Assembly: GCA_000621985.1 (NCBI GenBank)
Contig: JHWW01000009.1
Coordinates: forward strand, 89,051-153,050
Origin: Lachnospiraceae bacterium V9D3004
GTDB taxonomy: Bacteria; Bacillota; Clostridia; Lachnospirales; Lachnospiraceae
Reading direction: 5' to 3'
DNA: 64,000 nucleotides
How positions within the stretch are numbered: position 1 is the first letter of the stretch; every line of letters begins with the position of its first letter. Shown one piece after another: positions 53,191 through 61,978 of the stretch. The notes below the pieces were generated by a model. That model did not search any database. It worked only from the letters and a program-made list of their open reading frames with translations, and was not told where the DNA came from. Position numbers and translations under genes: made by a program.

Positions 53191-55074
53191 TTAATTTTTC
53201 ACCCATAATGCCCTGATAGCATTAAGTACCGCAATTACCATAACTCCAACATCGGCGAATATTGCCACCCACATGTTGGCTATTCCTGCAGCGCCGAGAA
53301 TAAGACACAATAATTTGACGCCTATTGCGAAATATATATTTTCATACACTATCCGTATACACTTTCTGGCTATCCTTACGGCAAGTGATATCTTACATGG
53401 ATCATCATCCATTATAACAACATCAGCGGCCTCTATTGCTGCATCAGAGCCCAGAGCCCCCATTGCGATACCGACATCCGCTCTTGACAGGACAGGCGCA
53501 TCATTTATCCCGTCACCTACGAATAGTAATGCTTCCTTACTCTTCTTATTATTGATATATTCCTCTACCTTGCTTACCTTGTCACCGGGCATAAGCTCTG
53601 ACCACACTTCATCCACTCCTGTGATCTCCGCAACACTTTCCGCGACTTTCTTCATGTCTCCGGTAAGCATGACTGTCTTCTTAACACCAAGATCTTTGAG
53701 TTCTCTGATCGCTTCTCTCGCATTCTCCTTAACGATGTCTGATATAAGAATATGACCGGCATATTCTCCCTCAATAGCTATATGAACCACCGTACCGACA
53801 CTGTGACAATCCTTATATTCTATACCGAGACGTTTCATAAGCTTGCTGTTACCTGCAGCCACCTTCACATCGTCCACAAGCGCGATTATTCCTTCACCGC
53901 TTATCTCTTCTACATCTTTTACCCTGTTTCTGTCAACCTCTCCCGCGTGTGCCTTTCTTATACTCTTACTTATCGGATGCGAGGAAGGACATTCAACATG
54001 AGCCACAAGTTCGAGAAGCTCCTCATCCGTAATGTGACTGTGATGGATCCCGCTCACCTCGAACACTCCATGCGTCATAGTTCCCGTCTTATCGAACATT
54101 ACATACTTCGCAGAAGCGAGCGTCTCAAGGTAATTGGAGCCTTTAATAAGAATTCCCTTGTTGCAGGCACCGCCTATTCCGGCAAAGAAGCTTAACGGTA
54201 TGCTTATCACAAGTGCACACGGACAACTTATTACAAGAAATGTAAGAGCACGGTATACCCACACATCCCAGTCACCGTAATAACCAGCTATCATGCTTAT
54301 TACCGGTGGCAACAGTGCCAGTGCCAATGCGCCGTAGCATACCGCAGGCGTATAATATCTTGCGAATTTGCTTATGAAATTCTCGGAACGTGACTTCCTG
54401 GAACCGGCATTTTCAACAAGCTCGAGTATCTTCGATACAGTTGATTCACCGAATTCCTTGGTAGTACGAAGCTTAATGAGACCACTCAGATTGATACAGC
54501 CGCTAAGAAGCTCATCCCCGGGCTTAACGTCTTCAGGAATACTCTCACCGGTGAGAGCGCTTGTATTCACCGTTGTCTCACCTTCAACAATTATACCGTC
54601 AATCGGAACTTTCTCTCCGGGTTGTATGACAATAATGCTTCCGGGTTCAACCTCTTCGGGATCAACCTTCATAAGACCGTTCTCAGATTCAATATTGGCA
54701 TAATCAGGTCTTATATCCATCAGATCACTTATATTACGTCTGCTCTTGCCTACAGCAAAACTCTGGAACAGTTCTCCTGTCTGATAGAACAGCATTACTG
54801 CAACACCTTCAAGATATTCTCCGAGCACAAATGCTCCTACAGTCGCCACTGCCATCAGAAAATTCTCATCGAACACCTGCCTGTTGATAATACCCTTAAA
54901 TGCCTTTTTTAAAATGTCATAACCTATAATAATATACGGAACGACGTATAACGGCAGGCTTATGTACCACTCCGGCTCATCCTCAAAAGCCAATATTGTT
55001 ATGACCTTAACAAGCGTTACAATGACTGCAGCGATTATTATACGTAACAATACTTTTTTCTGCTTTTTACTCAT
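53191..55074 (-). CDS. Heavy-metal-transporting P-type ATPase (CadA/ZntA type)
   Basis: 627 residues. Eight membrane helices; SCPCALVIS is the metal-binding CPC of P1B ATPases, with phosphorylation loop FDKTGTMTHG, TGES and GDGINDAPVLSRADVGIAMG. The HP motif (CPSSHPIS) is present. CPC with an ArsR regulator suggests Zn/Cd/Pb efflux. No N-terminal HMA domain; a separate HMA protein is encoded just upstream. Confidence 0.93.
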   Translation of the reverse strand: MSKKQKKVLLRIIIAAVIVTLVKVITILAFEDEPEWYISLPLYVVPYIIIGYDILKKAFKGIINRQVFDENFLMAVATVGAFVLGEYLEGVAVMLFYQTGELFQSFAVGKSRRNISDLMDIRPDYANIESENGLMKVDPEEVEPGSIIVIQPGEKVPIDGIIVEGETTVNTSALTGESIPEDVKPGDELLSGCINLSGLIKLRTTKEFGESTVSKILELVENAGSRKSRSENFISKFARYYTPAVCYGALALALLPPVISMIAGYYGDWDVWVYRALTFLVISCPCALVISIPLSFFAGIGGACNKGILIKGSNYLETLASAKYVMFDKTGTMTHGVFEVSGIHHSHITDEELLELVAHVECPSSHPISKSIRKAHAGEVDRNRVKDVEEISGEGIIALVDDVKVAAGNSKLMKRLGIEYKDCHSVGTVVHIAIEGEYAGHILISDIVKENAREAIRELKDLGVKKTVMLTGDMKKVAESVAEITGVDEVWSELMPGDKVSKVEEYINNKKSKEALLFVGDGINDAPVLSRADVGIAMGALGSDAAIEAADVVIMDDDPCKISLAVRIARKCIRIVYENIYFAIGVKLLCLILGAAGIANMWVAIFADVGVMVIAVLNAIRALWVKN

Positions 55075-55127
55075 ATGTTCTCACCCTCTTACAGAGTAAC
55101 TGTATAGCATTCACTGCAGCTCATGCT

Positions 55128-55346
55128 CTACAGAAATATCTCACAGTCATCTTCCACTTTCTTGCAATTCTTCAGAACTTTTTCCATAACGTCAGAAGGT
55201 TCTGCCCCTTCCTCGAATTCAACAATCATTTTAAGAGCCATAAAATTAACCGAAGCATCCTTTACTCCCTCAGTTTTCTTAGCTGCTTCCTCCATCTTGT
55301 TGGCACAGTTAGCACAATCCACTTCAATCTTGTATGTCTTTTTCAT
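55128..55346 (-). CDS. Free-standing heavy-metal-associated (HMA) domain protein
   Basis: 72 residues, ferredoxin-like HMA fold with the metal site VDCANCANKMEE (CxxC as CANC). A possible chaperone for the ATPase 53 bases downstream, where other ATPases have this domain fused. First gene of the operon. Confidence 0.92.
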   Translation of the reverse strand: MKKTYKIEVDCANCANKMEEAAKKTEGVKDASVNFMALKMIVEFEEGAEPSDVMEKVLKNCKKVEDDCEIFL

Positions 55347-55369
55347 AATATATCATCCTTTCATTTTTT

Positions 55370-55391
55370 CATATGAACATTTGCTCATATG
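55370..55391 (-). promoter_or_regulatory. ArsR/SmtB-type operator of the metal-efflux operon
   Basis: The 22-bp imperfect palindrome has halves CATATGAACA (55370-55379) and TGCTCATATG (55382-55391), matching the TGAACA-N-TGTTCA style of SmtB/CzrA operators. It lies right after the -10 element, at the transcription start. Confidence 0.8.
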
Positions 55392-55394
55392 TTT

Positions 55395-55422
55395 ATTATA
55401 TACCCCTTTTTATATATGTCAA
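55395..55422 (-). promoter_or_regulatory. Promoter of the metal-efflux operon
   Basis: TTGACA (55417-55422), 16 bases, TATAAT (55395-55400) on the minus strand. A consensus promoter followed directly by the operator implies strong repression without metal. Confidence 0.85.
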
Positions 55423-55445
55423 GTGATTTTTTACCTGTGTGATAC

Positions 55446-55490
55446 AAAAAAGGAACCTTTATCCACACATTAACGGATAAAAGTTCCTCT
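55446..55490 (-). terminator. Terminator of the coiled-coil gene
   Basis: AGGAAC-TTTTATCC (14 bp, one mismatch) pairs around a 10-base loop and is followed on the minus strand by six Ts. About 40 bases after the stop at 55528. Confidence 0.85.
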
Positions 55491-55527
55491 TAGCGCCGTC
55501 ACCGGTTTGTCAGAACTGTTGCCGTTC

Positions 55528-56121
55528 TTATTCAGCCTGCTCCGTATCGATCGAAGCAACAACCTCATCAACTGACACGATCTCCGGTCCAAAATCACTT
55601 ATTTCAACGTTATCGGCTGCTTCCATCGGATCTTCCATCTCAAGTTCCTCTTCATCTTCCCAGAGCGACTTATATTTCTCACGTTCACGTTCCTTTGCCA
55701 TCATACTGATGTTCTTCGCCATCTGATAGAGCTTGTCATCATATTCCATAAGCTTCTTCTCATCATAGGGCGGAACCGTTGCACCTTTCATGATCCTTCT
55801 TGCAACTTCCATGATCTTGCCGAGATCTTCCGCCTCTTTCTTGGCAACCTTACATTCATTCTTACTTGATACGAGATTCACCTGGGCATTGAAACGCTCC
55901 ATAACACCATTCATATATTCCTGATATTCTTCCTGCTTCTTTGTCAATGCCTCATATGAGAGTTCAAGCCTTGCTGCCTCATTTGCATAGACAACCTCAT
56001 TGTCGGGATTGAATCTGATGCTATCCTTGATCTCGTTCTGTCTCTCCGCAATCTTATACCTTGCTTCATTATATGTACGAAGTTGTGCTCCGTATATATG
56101 TCTTGCATCTGCTATCTTCAT
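55528..56121 (-). CDS. Coiled-coil protein of unknown function
   Basis: About 197 residues, cytosolic, highly helical and charged (EARYKIAERQNEIKD, then EALTKKQEEYQEYMNGVMER) with an acidic C-terminus (about 150-197). I do not recognise a family. ATG at 56121 follows AAGGA. Single gene with its own terminator. Note that its general style resembles the coiled-coil protein at 33.9 kb. Confidence 0.75.
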   Translation of the reverse strand: MKIADARHIYGAQLRTYNEARYKIAERQNEIKDSIRFNPDNEVVYANEAARLELSYEALTKKQEEYQEYMNGVMERFNAQVNLVSSKNECKVAKKEAEDLGKIMEVARRIMKGATVPPYDEKKLMEYDDKLYQMAKNISMMAKEREREKYKSLWEDEEELEMEDPMEAADNVEISDFGPEIVSVDEVVASIDTEQAE

Positions 56122-56229
56122 AATGATCACATCCTTGTGAAAAAATATACACCTACTCTTTATCTATATCGTCTTGAATGCCGGTTGATATAAGAGCAGT
56201 AATTATATTTATTCTGCTAAATATATTCA

Positions 56230-56275
56230 GCACCCCATATGTTCACCTGCGCATAGCAACAATGAACCGGGGTGC
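56230..56275 (-). repeat. Dispersed hairpin element, copy 2
   Basis: GCACCCC-atat-GTTCA and TGAAC-c-GGGGTGC with a loop much like that at 45069 (CACCTGCGCATAGCAACAA versus CACCTACGCATAACAAAAG). It lies downstream of the beta-helix gene stop (56307), with no T-run. Confidence 0.75.
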
Positions 56276-56306
56276 CGAACAGTTATAAGCAATAATATAT
56301 ATACGA

Positions 56307-57620
56307 TCAGTATCCTTCATTCATCATAAGAAGTTCAGTAAGTGTCTCAACACCGAGATCGTTATATATAGGCTCGTAGAAAGATTTTGTGGCGTCATTC
56401 CGGAACGGAAGATAATACAGCGTATCTCCGTCTGCCCTGTATACATCTGTTACATAGCAGTCGCCGAAGTCATTTCCCGTGAACGTAAATGGTCTTGTTA
56501 CACCCCTGAATCCTACACACAGACCTTTGTGGTTATCAACATTCTTAATATTACCGAATATGTTATCCGTAAATGTCACGTTTGTCCAGTTCTCCATGAA
56601 TACACCGTAATCATATATCGTATCGAAAGTATTGTTATTGATCACAATATTCTCATGCGCACAATTTACAGTCTCGCCGCCGACAGTTTTCTGCGAATAC
56701 TTGTGAGTACCGATTCCCCTGTTAAGCTTTGTAAATGTGCAATTCTCAACAGTAATATTCTTGCATATCGTCTTATCATCCTTACTCCAGAATATATTGA
56801 GTCCACCGGTCACTTTGTCGGGGGTATCGATATTGACGGCCTCCCTGTAGAATGCGGAACTGCCATGCACGCCTGTAAATGTACAGTTATTTATCACTGC
56901 GCCGTCAGTTGAATTCAGCTCTATGAAATGATTATTATTCATATTTTTAAATGTAATGTTCTCTATAGTCACATTCTTACTGTGAGCGATCATCATACCC
57001 ATGGCATCTTTGATATTCTTAAGGTCTATCGTGGCTGTACCTTTTCCGGTTATCTTAACATTGCGAACGCCTTTATAACCGCCAATAGTCTTATTCTTCG
57101 CATTGAATACCTTCGGTGATACAAAATGGATCATCCCACCCGCAGCTTTGAAGCGTGCCTTGCCGGAAGTATTGAGCTTGACAAGTTTGACTCCGTCACT
57201 AAGCTCTAAAGTAGTATTTGACGGAATGCATAACGAATTGCTTATGTTATAAGTTCCTTTTTTCAACACAAGTTTACCGCCGCCGTCTCTTTCAATCTGC
57301 TCAAGATAGGAACGCAACATAAAATAATGCTTTGTATATTTGTTATAATCTACACTGTTGGCAAAATTAACAGGTTTTGTAAGCGGTTTTGTTGCAGGTG
57401 TGACAGTGTAGGTTTTCTTCTTTGCGGAAGCGTCGGATATGCTTAAAGCAAATGCCAATGCAAGTGTAAGTATTAATATGCATGATTTTAATAAAATGCT
57501 TCCGGTTTTTGTAATATTTTGTGTTTTTGTTATATCCTGTATTATTGTTGCGCTTGTCATTTTTGTCGCATTCGTTCTTGTTAGTATATTTATATTTTTA
57601 TTGGCAAATGTATGTTTCAT
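56307..57620 (-). CDS. Secreted right-handed parallel beta-helix protein
   Basis: About 437 residues. Signal sequence after a long N-terminus (hydrophobic core about 45-65, SCILILTLALAFALSIS), then repeated short strands such as VRNVKITGKGTATID, NVTIENITFKNMNN, VINNCTFTGVHG and ITVENCTFTKLN, the coil pattern of pectate-lyase/GH28-like folds. Catalytic residues of a specific family are not identifiable. Probably a polysaccharide-binding or degrading protein. ATG at 57620 follows GGGGTGAG. Confidence 0.8.
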   Translation of the reverse strand: MKHTFANKNINILTRTNATKMTSATIIQDITKTQNITKTGSILLKSCILILTLALAFALSISDASAKKKTYTVTPATKPLTKPVNFANSVDYNKYTKHYFMLRSYLEQIERDGGGKLVLKKGTYNISNSLCIPSNTTLELSDGVKLVKLNTSGKARFKAAGGMIHFVSPKVFNAKNKTIGGYKGVRNVKITGKGTATIDLKNIKDAMGMMIAHSKNVTIENITFKNMNNNHFIELNSTDGAVINNCTFTGVHGSSAFYREAVNIDTPDKVTGGLNIFWSKDDKTICKNITVENCTFTKLNRGIGTHKYSQKTVGGETVNCAHENIVINNNTFDTIYDYGVFMENWTNVTFTDNIFGNIKNVDNHKGLCVGFRGVTRPFTFTGNDFGDCYVTDVYRADGDTLYYLPFRNDATKSFYEPIYNDLGVETLTELLMMNEGY

Positions 57621-57676
57621 TTTTCTCACCCCACTATATTACTCAACGTCAACACATCCTTCGTTAGTCTTGACGG

Positions 57677-59878
57677 TCATCTCTTATAATATTGTCTCAG
57701 ACTGTCGAGCCTGCTTCTTAAATAAGGAATATAGACGTTATTCTTGACAAATTCCACATTTCTTTCTATAAAACCGCTAAGCTTGTCCATATATTCCTGC
57801 TCGGTGATCGTTCCCTCTGCCACCTGCGACAGTCCAAGTTCCCAGCTTGCGGTAAGCTTCGGATTGAGCATGCTCTTAATGGATGCGGTAACGATCTCAT
57901 ACACTGCCTCTCCGACAAGAGTAGGCGTGTAGATCTGAGTCTTCTTGTTAAGATTGATATATTGAATATTGACAAGCTTCTTAAGTATCTCTGCTCTCGT
58001 TGCGCTTGTGCCGATCCCGCTTCCTTTTATCTGGGCGCGAAGATCCTCATCTTCGATAAGCTGGCCCGCATTCTCCATAGCAAGGATCATCTGACCGGAA
58101 TTATAACGCTTGGGAGGAGAAGTCTCTCCCTCTTTTATATTAACCGCCTTAAGAGTAAGTGCCGAACCTTTCTTCAGATTACTGAACAGTCTTGTCAGTT
58201 CTTCATCAGACATGGTCTGTCTGATCTCATCTTCTGCTGTCTCATCATCATCATTGTCAGCGTTGTCATTATTATCTGTCTTGTCATTCCTGTCTGCATC
58301 TTTATTCTGCTTATCCTTTTTCTTAATAAATGAATACTTTGACACCGGAAGGAAACCGGGATCGACAAGGATCTTTACAGATGTAAAAAAATACTCTGCC
58401 GGTTCACCTGTACCGATCGTAACAGCTATCTTCTGATATACGGCTGCAGGATAAAATATTGCAAGAAATCTTCTTACGATCACCTCATATACTTTTTTCC
58501 CGAGATCTGACATTGAATTCAGTGCTCCAAGCCCCTGTCCCGTAGGTATAATGGCATAATGATCCGTGATCTGCTTATCATTTACATACTTTGTCTTCTC
58601 AATTCCCTTGTATGCCTGCCTCTCAAGTATATCTGAAGCATACTGCGCCGCAAGCTCATAACCGGCAAGTCCCTTGATGTTCTTATGTATCTCTCCTGCA
58701 ATGGCGGTAGATAATACTCTTGCATCAGTTCTCGGATAAGTCACAAGCTTTTTCTCATATAATTCCTGAGTTATCTGAAGCGTCTGATCCGGACTGATCT
58801 TGAACAATTTGGAACATATATTCTGAAGCTCTGCCAGATTGAACAGAAGCGGCGGATTCTTCTTTTCTTTTTTCTTCTCGATCTGAGTCACGGTAGCAGG
58901 CGCCTCCGGATTAAGACGTTCGCATAACTTCTCCGCTTCATTTCTCTCCTTGAAACCGTTCTCCTTATATAAGAATGGGGTCTGGTAATAAGCGGAACCT
59001 TCAACCGCTTTCCATTCTGCTATGAACACGCTGTCAGACAATACATCCGGGGTAGTTCCTGTCCGATTGATCCCTTCAGTGTCGGTTCCTTGTGTAAGAG
59101 TTCCCGATTGTGCACCATCTTCAGACGTTGTTTTTGGCTGTATGCTCTCTGCCTGCGGGATCCCTGCCGAAAAACTTCCAAGTACCCTGTAGAACGGATC
59201 CTTCTTAAAATCCCTTATGGCACGCTCTCTCTCGACGATCATTCCGAGAACACAAGTCATGACACGGCCTACCGATACCGCAAGCCATCTTTTACCCTTG
59301 TAATAATCGTTAAGCGTCTGACCGTATGTGATCGACAATATTCTCGAGAAATTGATTCCCATAAGATAATCTTCCTTGGCTCTCAGATAAGCAGAAGCAG
59401 ACAGGTTATCATATTCCGACAGAGGCTTAGCCTCATTGATCCCTCTCTTGATCTCGTCCTCGGTCTGCGAGTCGATCCATACTCTTCGCTTGTCCTTTGT
59501 GTCGGGAACCTTTGCCATTCTGTCAACGAGGCGGTATATGTATTCTCCTTCACGCCCCGAGTCGGTACACACGTATATTCTCTCAACATCGTCACGATTA
59601 AGCAGCCCTTCAACTATCTTATACTGCTTCTTGACACTTCCGATTATCTCATATTTGAATTCATCGGGAATGAAGGGAAGTGTCTCCTTTGACCATTTTT
59701 TAAGGGCAGCATCATAACACTCCGGATAACTCATCGTAACAAGATGTCCCACACACCATGTTATGACACTGTCATCGGATTCAAGATATCCGTCATATTT
59801 TTTTGTATTGCCACCGACAACCTTTGCGAATTCGTTCGCAACGCTTGGCTTCTCGGCTATATATAGATTCTTGGGCAT
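57677..59878 (-). CDS. topB: DNA topoisomerase III
   Basis: 733 residues. TOPRIM domain starts LYIAEKPSVANEFAKVVGG with CTDSGREGEYIYR; catalytic tyrosine in KLVTYPRTDARVLS (about residue 390); GIGTSATRAEIL and the final SWELGLSQVAEG follow. Type IA decatenase. Two low-complexity inserts are unusual: a Thr/Gly/Glu stretch (about 235-285) and an Asn/Asp-rich run (about 525-560). No C-terminal zinc finger. ATG follows AGGAAAGG. Confidence 0.94.
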   Translation of the reverse strand: MPKNLYIAEKPSVANEFAKVVGGNTKKYDGYLESDDSVITWCVGHLVTMSYPECYDAALKKWSKETLPFIPDEFKYEIIGSVKKQYKIVEGLLNRDDVERIYVCTDSGREGEYIYRLVDRMAKVPDTKDKRRVWIDSQTEDEIKRGINEAKPLSEYDNLSASAYLRAKEDYLMGINFSRILSITYGQTLNDYYKGKRWLAVSVGRVMTCVLGMIVERERAIRDFKKDPFYRVLGSFSAGIPQAESIQPKTTSEDGAQSGTLTQGTDTEGINRTGTTPDVLSDSVFIAEWKAVEGSAYYQTPFLYKENGFKERNEAEKLCERLNPEAPATVTQIEKKKEKKNPPLLFNLAELQNICSKLFKISPDQTLQITQELYEKKLVTYPRTDARVLSTAIAGEIHKNIKGLAGYELAAQYASDILERQAYKGIEKTKYVNDKQITDHYAIIPTGQGLGALNSMSDLGKKVYEVIVRRFLAIFYPAAVYQKIAVTIGTGEPAEYFFTSVKILVDPGFLPVSKYSFIKKKDKQNKDADRNDKTDNNDNADNDDDETAEDEIRQTMSDEELTRLFSNLKKGSALTLKAVNIKEGETSPPKRYNSGQMILAMENAGQLIEDEDLRAQIKGSGIGTSATRAEILKKLVNIQYINLNKKTQIYTPTLVGEAVYEIVTASIKSMLNPKLTASWELGLSQVAEGTITEQEYMDKLSGFIERNVEFVKNNVYIPYLRSRLDSLRQYYKR

Positions 59879-59999
59879 GTTGTTACCTTTCCTTGCTCAA
59901 TTGTAATACATTTCATTATACTTGCTTTTTGTATTTTTGTCTATACTTTTTTAAAATTCAAAGTATTACGACCAAATCCTATTCGGTCATTTTCGACGT

Positions 60000-60194
60000 T
60001 TTCATTCGGTCAAATATGAAAACATCAATCTAACCAATGTATTTGTTCAACTTGCATATAAGTCGATGTTGTTTGATATTATTTCAACTATGCTAAAGGA
60101 TGGCAGAACACCAGAAGAGATTTCAGACTTTTGTAGATTTCCGTTGGAAGAGATTAAGGTTGTTCAGGAAAAAATGTTGGTGAAGAACGGTTAG
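60000..60194 (+). pseudogene. 3' fragment of a probable PD-(D/E)XK (Rpn-type) transposase-like gene
   Basis: The open frame near 60012-60194 encodes a C-terminal-like piece: NLTNVFVQLAYKSMLFD followed by TMLKDGRTPEEISDFCRF and EEIKVVQEKML. The second part matches from memory the tail of Rpn-family transposase/nuclease proteins. There is no start signal or catalytic domain, and a 9-base direct repeat (ATTCGGTCA at 59981 and 60004) sits just before it. The region 59879-60249 holds nothing else recognisable. Confidence 0.5.
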
Positions 60195-60249
60195 ACTGTT
60201 GATTTTTATCGTAATATTTTTTACCATTTCTAGGTAGTTTTGTCCGGTA

Positions 60250-60600
60250 TTATCTTACTGTATATGTTTTCTTAAATGATCCGTAATCCTTTTTCGTAAC
60301 AACTATAGTAATCCTGTCCTTTTTCTTCAGACAAGCGGACAGTTTGAATGTGAACTTGTTACCCTTTATAGTTTTCTTATAAGTCTTACCGCAGACTGTT
60401 ATCTTGACAACCGATCCTTTAACATTAAGTCTGCCGGTTATCTTCTTAGTCTTTGCTTTAGGTTTAAAATGAGATAGACGTATTTTCTTTTGTGAATTAG
60501 TTTTATCAGATCCTGTCACATCTGAAGCATCATGTCCTAATATTGACAATTCCATTGTGACATTTTTTTGTTCACCAACAAATTTTAATGTAAGGAGCAT
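60250..60600 (-). CDS. Lysine-rich Ig-like domain protein, function unknown
   Basis: About 116 residues. No signal peptide. The second half (TGRLNVKGSVVKITVCGKTY then KLSACLKKKDRITIVVTKKD) is the basic beta-sandwich type seen at the ends of secreted proteins of this organism. The likely ATG (60600) is 4 bases after the preceding gene's stop, with only a weak binding site, so it could be coupled to it or be a detached C-terminal domain. Confidence 0.5.
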   Translation of the reverse strand: MLLTLKFVGEQKNVTMELSILGHDASDVTGSDKTNSQKKIRLSHFKPKAKTKKITGRLNVKGSVVKITVCGKTYKKTIKGNKFTFKLSACLKKKDRITIVVTKKDYGSFKKTYTVR

Positions 60601-60604
60601 TCCA

Positions 60605-61768
60605 TTACTTTTCTTTAATTTCACTGCATACGACTTCAACCTTGATTTTTTGTTTTTTAGTGAGCTTTATTTTGGTTTTACTGATTGTTTTAAGTTTTTT
60701 GTATTTACCTTTTTTGTTTTTAGCATATATTATATACTTAGTCTTGTGCTCATTATCTTTTTTGAGAGCTACCGCTTTTTGGTTCTTGTTATAATACCAC
60801 TCACCTCCAACGAAAGCACTTAATGCCTTCCATGAATATTCATACTTACTCTTTTTTTTCTTAATCTTTATATTATGTATTGATGTTGTTATTTTGCATA
60901 CGTCGGATGTTTCAGGATCGCACGTTACTTCGGTTTCACTGTTTTTTAGTGTAACATTTTCGAACTTTCCACCGTACATGTATAAGCTTTTTACATCAGA
61001 ATCGACGACTACATTCTTTACTGTGCCAAGTATTCCCAGATCAATTATATTGTTATGTCTTTTGGTTTCTTTTCCCTGCTTTACTGTAAGAGTATTTACA
61101 TCAGCTGTCATTGCACTTATATAATCATCACCATGATGTCCGTGGAACGAACCGTTTATAATAAGCTTATCTATAACCGATCCTTCAAATCCCCCTACAG
61201 ATATTTCTTCCGGGAAATTGATTTCTTTAATGCATTCTGCACCCATAAAGTTATCTTCTCTTATGTTCTGATAGCTTGTATATATACCTGACATACTTTG
61301 CGGTAGCTTAAGTTCCTCAAGTTTTTTCATTGTATGAAAAGCATTTGGTTGTATATAACACACACCTTCCGGTATTATAAGACGCTTTACTAATGTATCT
61401 TCAGAGGTAAACACTGCATATTTTTCTACGTCAATCCCCCAGCGCCCATTCGCAAGTTGCTCGATTCGCTGACTTGTCTCCGGAGCTCCTATTGATATTA
61501 TCTTGTATCCGTCAATCTCTGAAGGTATCACTACTTCTTCACCATAATTGTATATCTTTCTGAGGGTTGCTGACTTATTAGTAACATCATTTAGCACCTG
61601 ATAACCGTAATTACCGCTGGTTATTATTATATCTGCCGGAGCGGTCTCAGTTGGAGACGGTAATGGCATCTCCTCTGCATTAACTTTATCTGTTCCCGGC
61701 ATGAATAATCCTCCGATCATAAGCAGTCCAAGAATTCCCCATATTATTTTTTGGATAATTGATTTCAT
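60605..61768 (-). CDS. Secreted BspA-type leucine-rich-repeat protein
   Basis: 387 residues. Signal peptide (1-31, IIWGILGLLMIGGLFM), then short LRR_5-like units (EEVVIPSEIDGYKIISIG, VKRLIIPEGVCYIQPNAF, KLEELKLPQSM) and a Lys-rich C-terminal FN3/Ig-like domain (about 300-387). Surface adhesin or carbohydrate-binding role is likely for the family. Start ATG has GAGGAGG. A+T-rich region. Confidence 0.75.
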   Translation of the reverse strand: MKSIIQKIIWGILGLLMIGGLFMPGTDKVNAEEMPLPSPTETAPADIIITSGNYGYQVLNDVTNKSATLRKIYNYGEEVVIPSEIDGYKIISIGAPETSQRIEQLANGRWGIDVEKYAVFTSEDTLVKRLIIPEGVCYIQPNAFHTMKKLEELKLPQSMSGIYTSYQNIREDNFMGAECIKEINFPEEISVGGFEGSVIDKLIINGSFHGHHGDDYISAMTADVNTLTVKQGKETKRHNNIIDLGILGTVKNVVVDSDVKSLYMYGGKFENVTLKNSETEVTCDPETSDVCKITTSIHNIKIKKKKSKYEYSWKALSAFVGGEWYYNKNQKAVALKKDNEHKTKYIIYAKNKKGKYKKLKTISKTKIKLTKKQKIKVEVVCSEIKEK

Positions 61769-61779
61769 GTTAAGCCTCC

Positions 61780-61962
61780 TCAGATATTATTTCTTTTTTT
61801 GCTGATCCCTACAGCATTTCCATTAACGTATTTCTCCTTGCCAAGCTGTTTGCATAATATAATATCCATACCATGCATGCCCCTTGCTGACATTTTTTTG
61901 TCTTTCAAAGCATATTTTTTTACTTCAGCCGATCCATCTTCTTTTACAGTACACTTTTTTAT
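61780..61962 (-). CDS. Possible 60-codon ORF with an AUA start
   Basis: An open frame begins with ATA at 61962, exactly 6 bases after a strong Shine-Dalgarno AGGAGAGG, and ends with TGA at 61780, 11 bases before the next gene's start. The peptide is basic (starts KKCTVKEDGS, ends ISKKRNN). No ATG, GTG or TTG is near the binding site. Either AUA is used, or an ATG was mutated and the gene is dead. No family recognised. Confidence 0.35.
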   Translation of the reverse strand: MKKCTVKEDGSAEVKKYALKDKKMSARGMHGMDIILCKQLGKEKYVNGNAVGISKKRNNI

Positions 61963-61978
61963 AACCTTCCTCTCCTAA

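Noticed and set aside
60250..61768. One gene split by a frameshift at 60605
   Set aside because: The upstream frame ends in a normal Ig-like C-terminus and an ATG follows the stop by 4 bases. A coupled second gene is as likely, and nothing in the sequence decides it.
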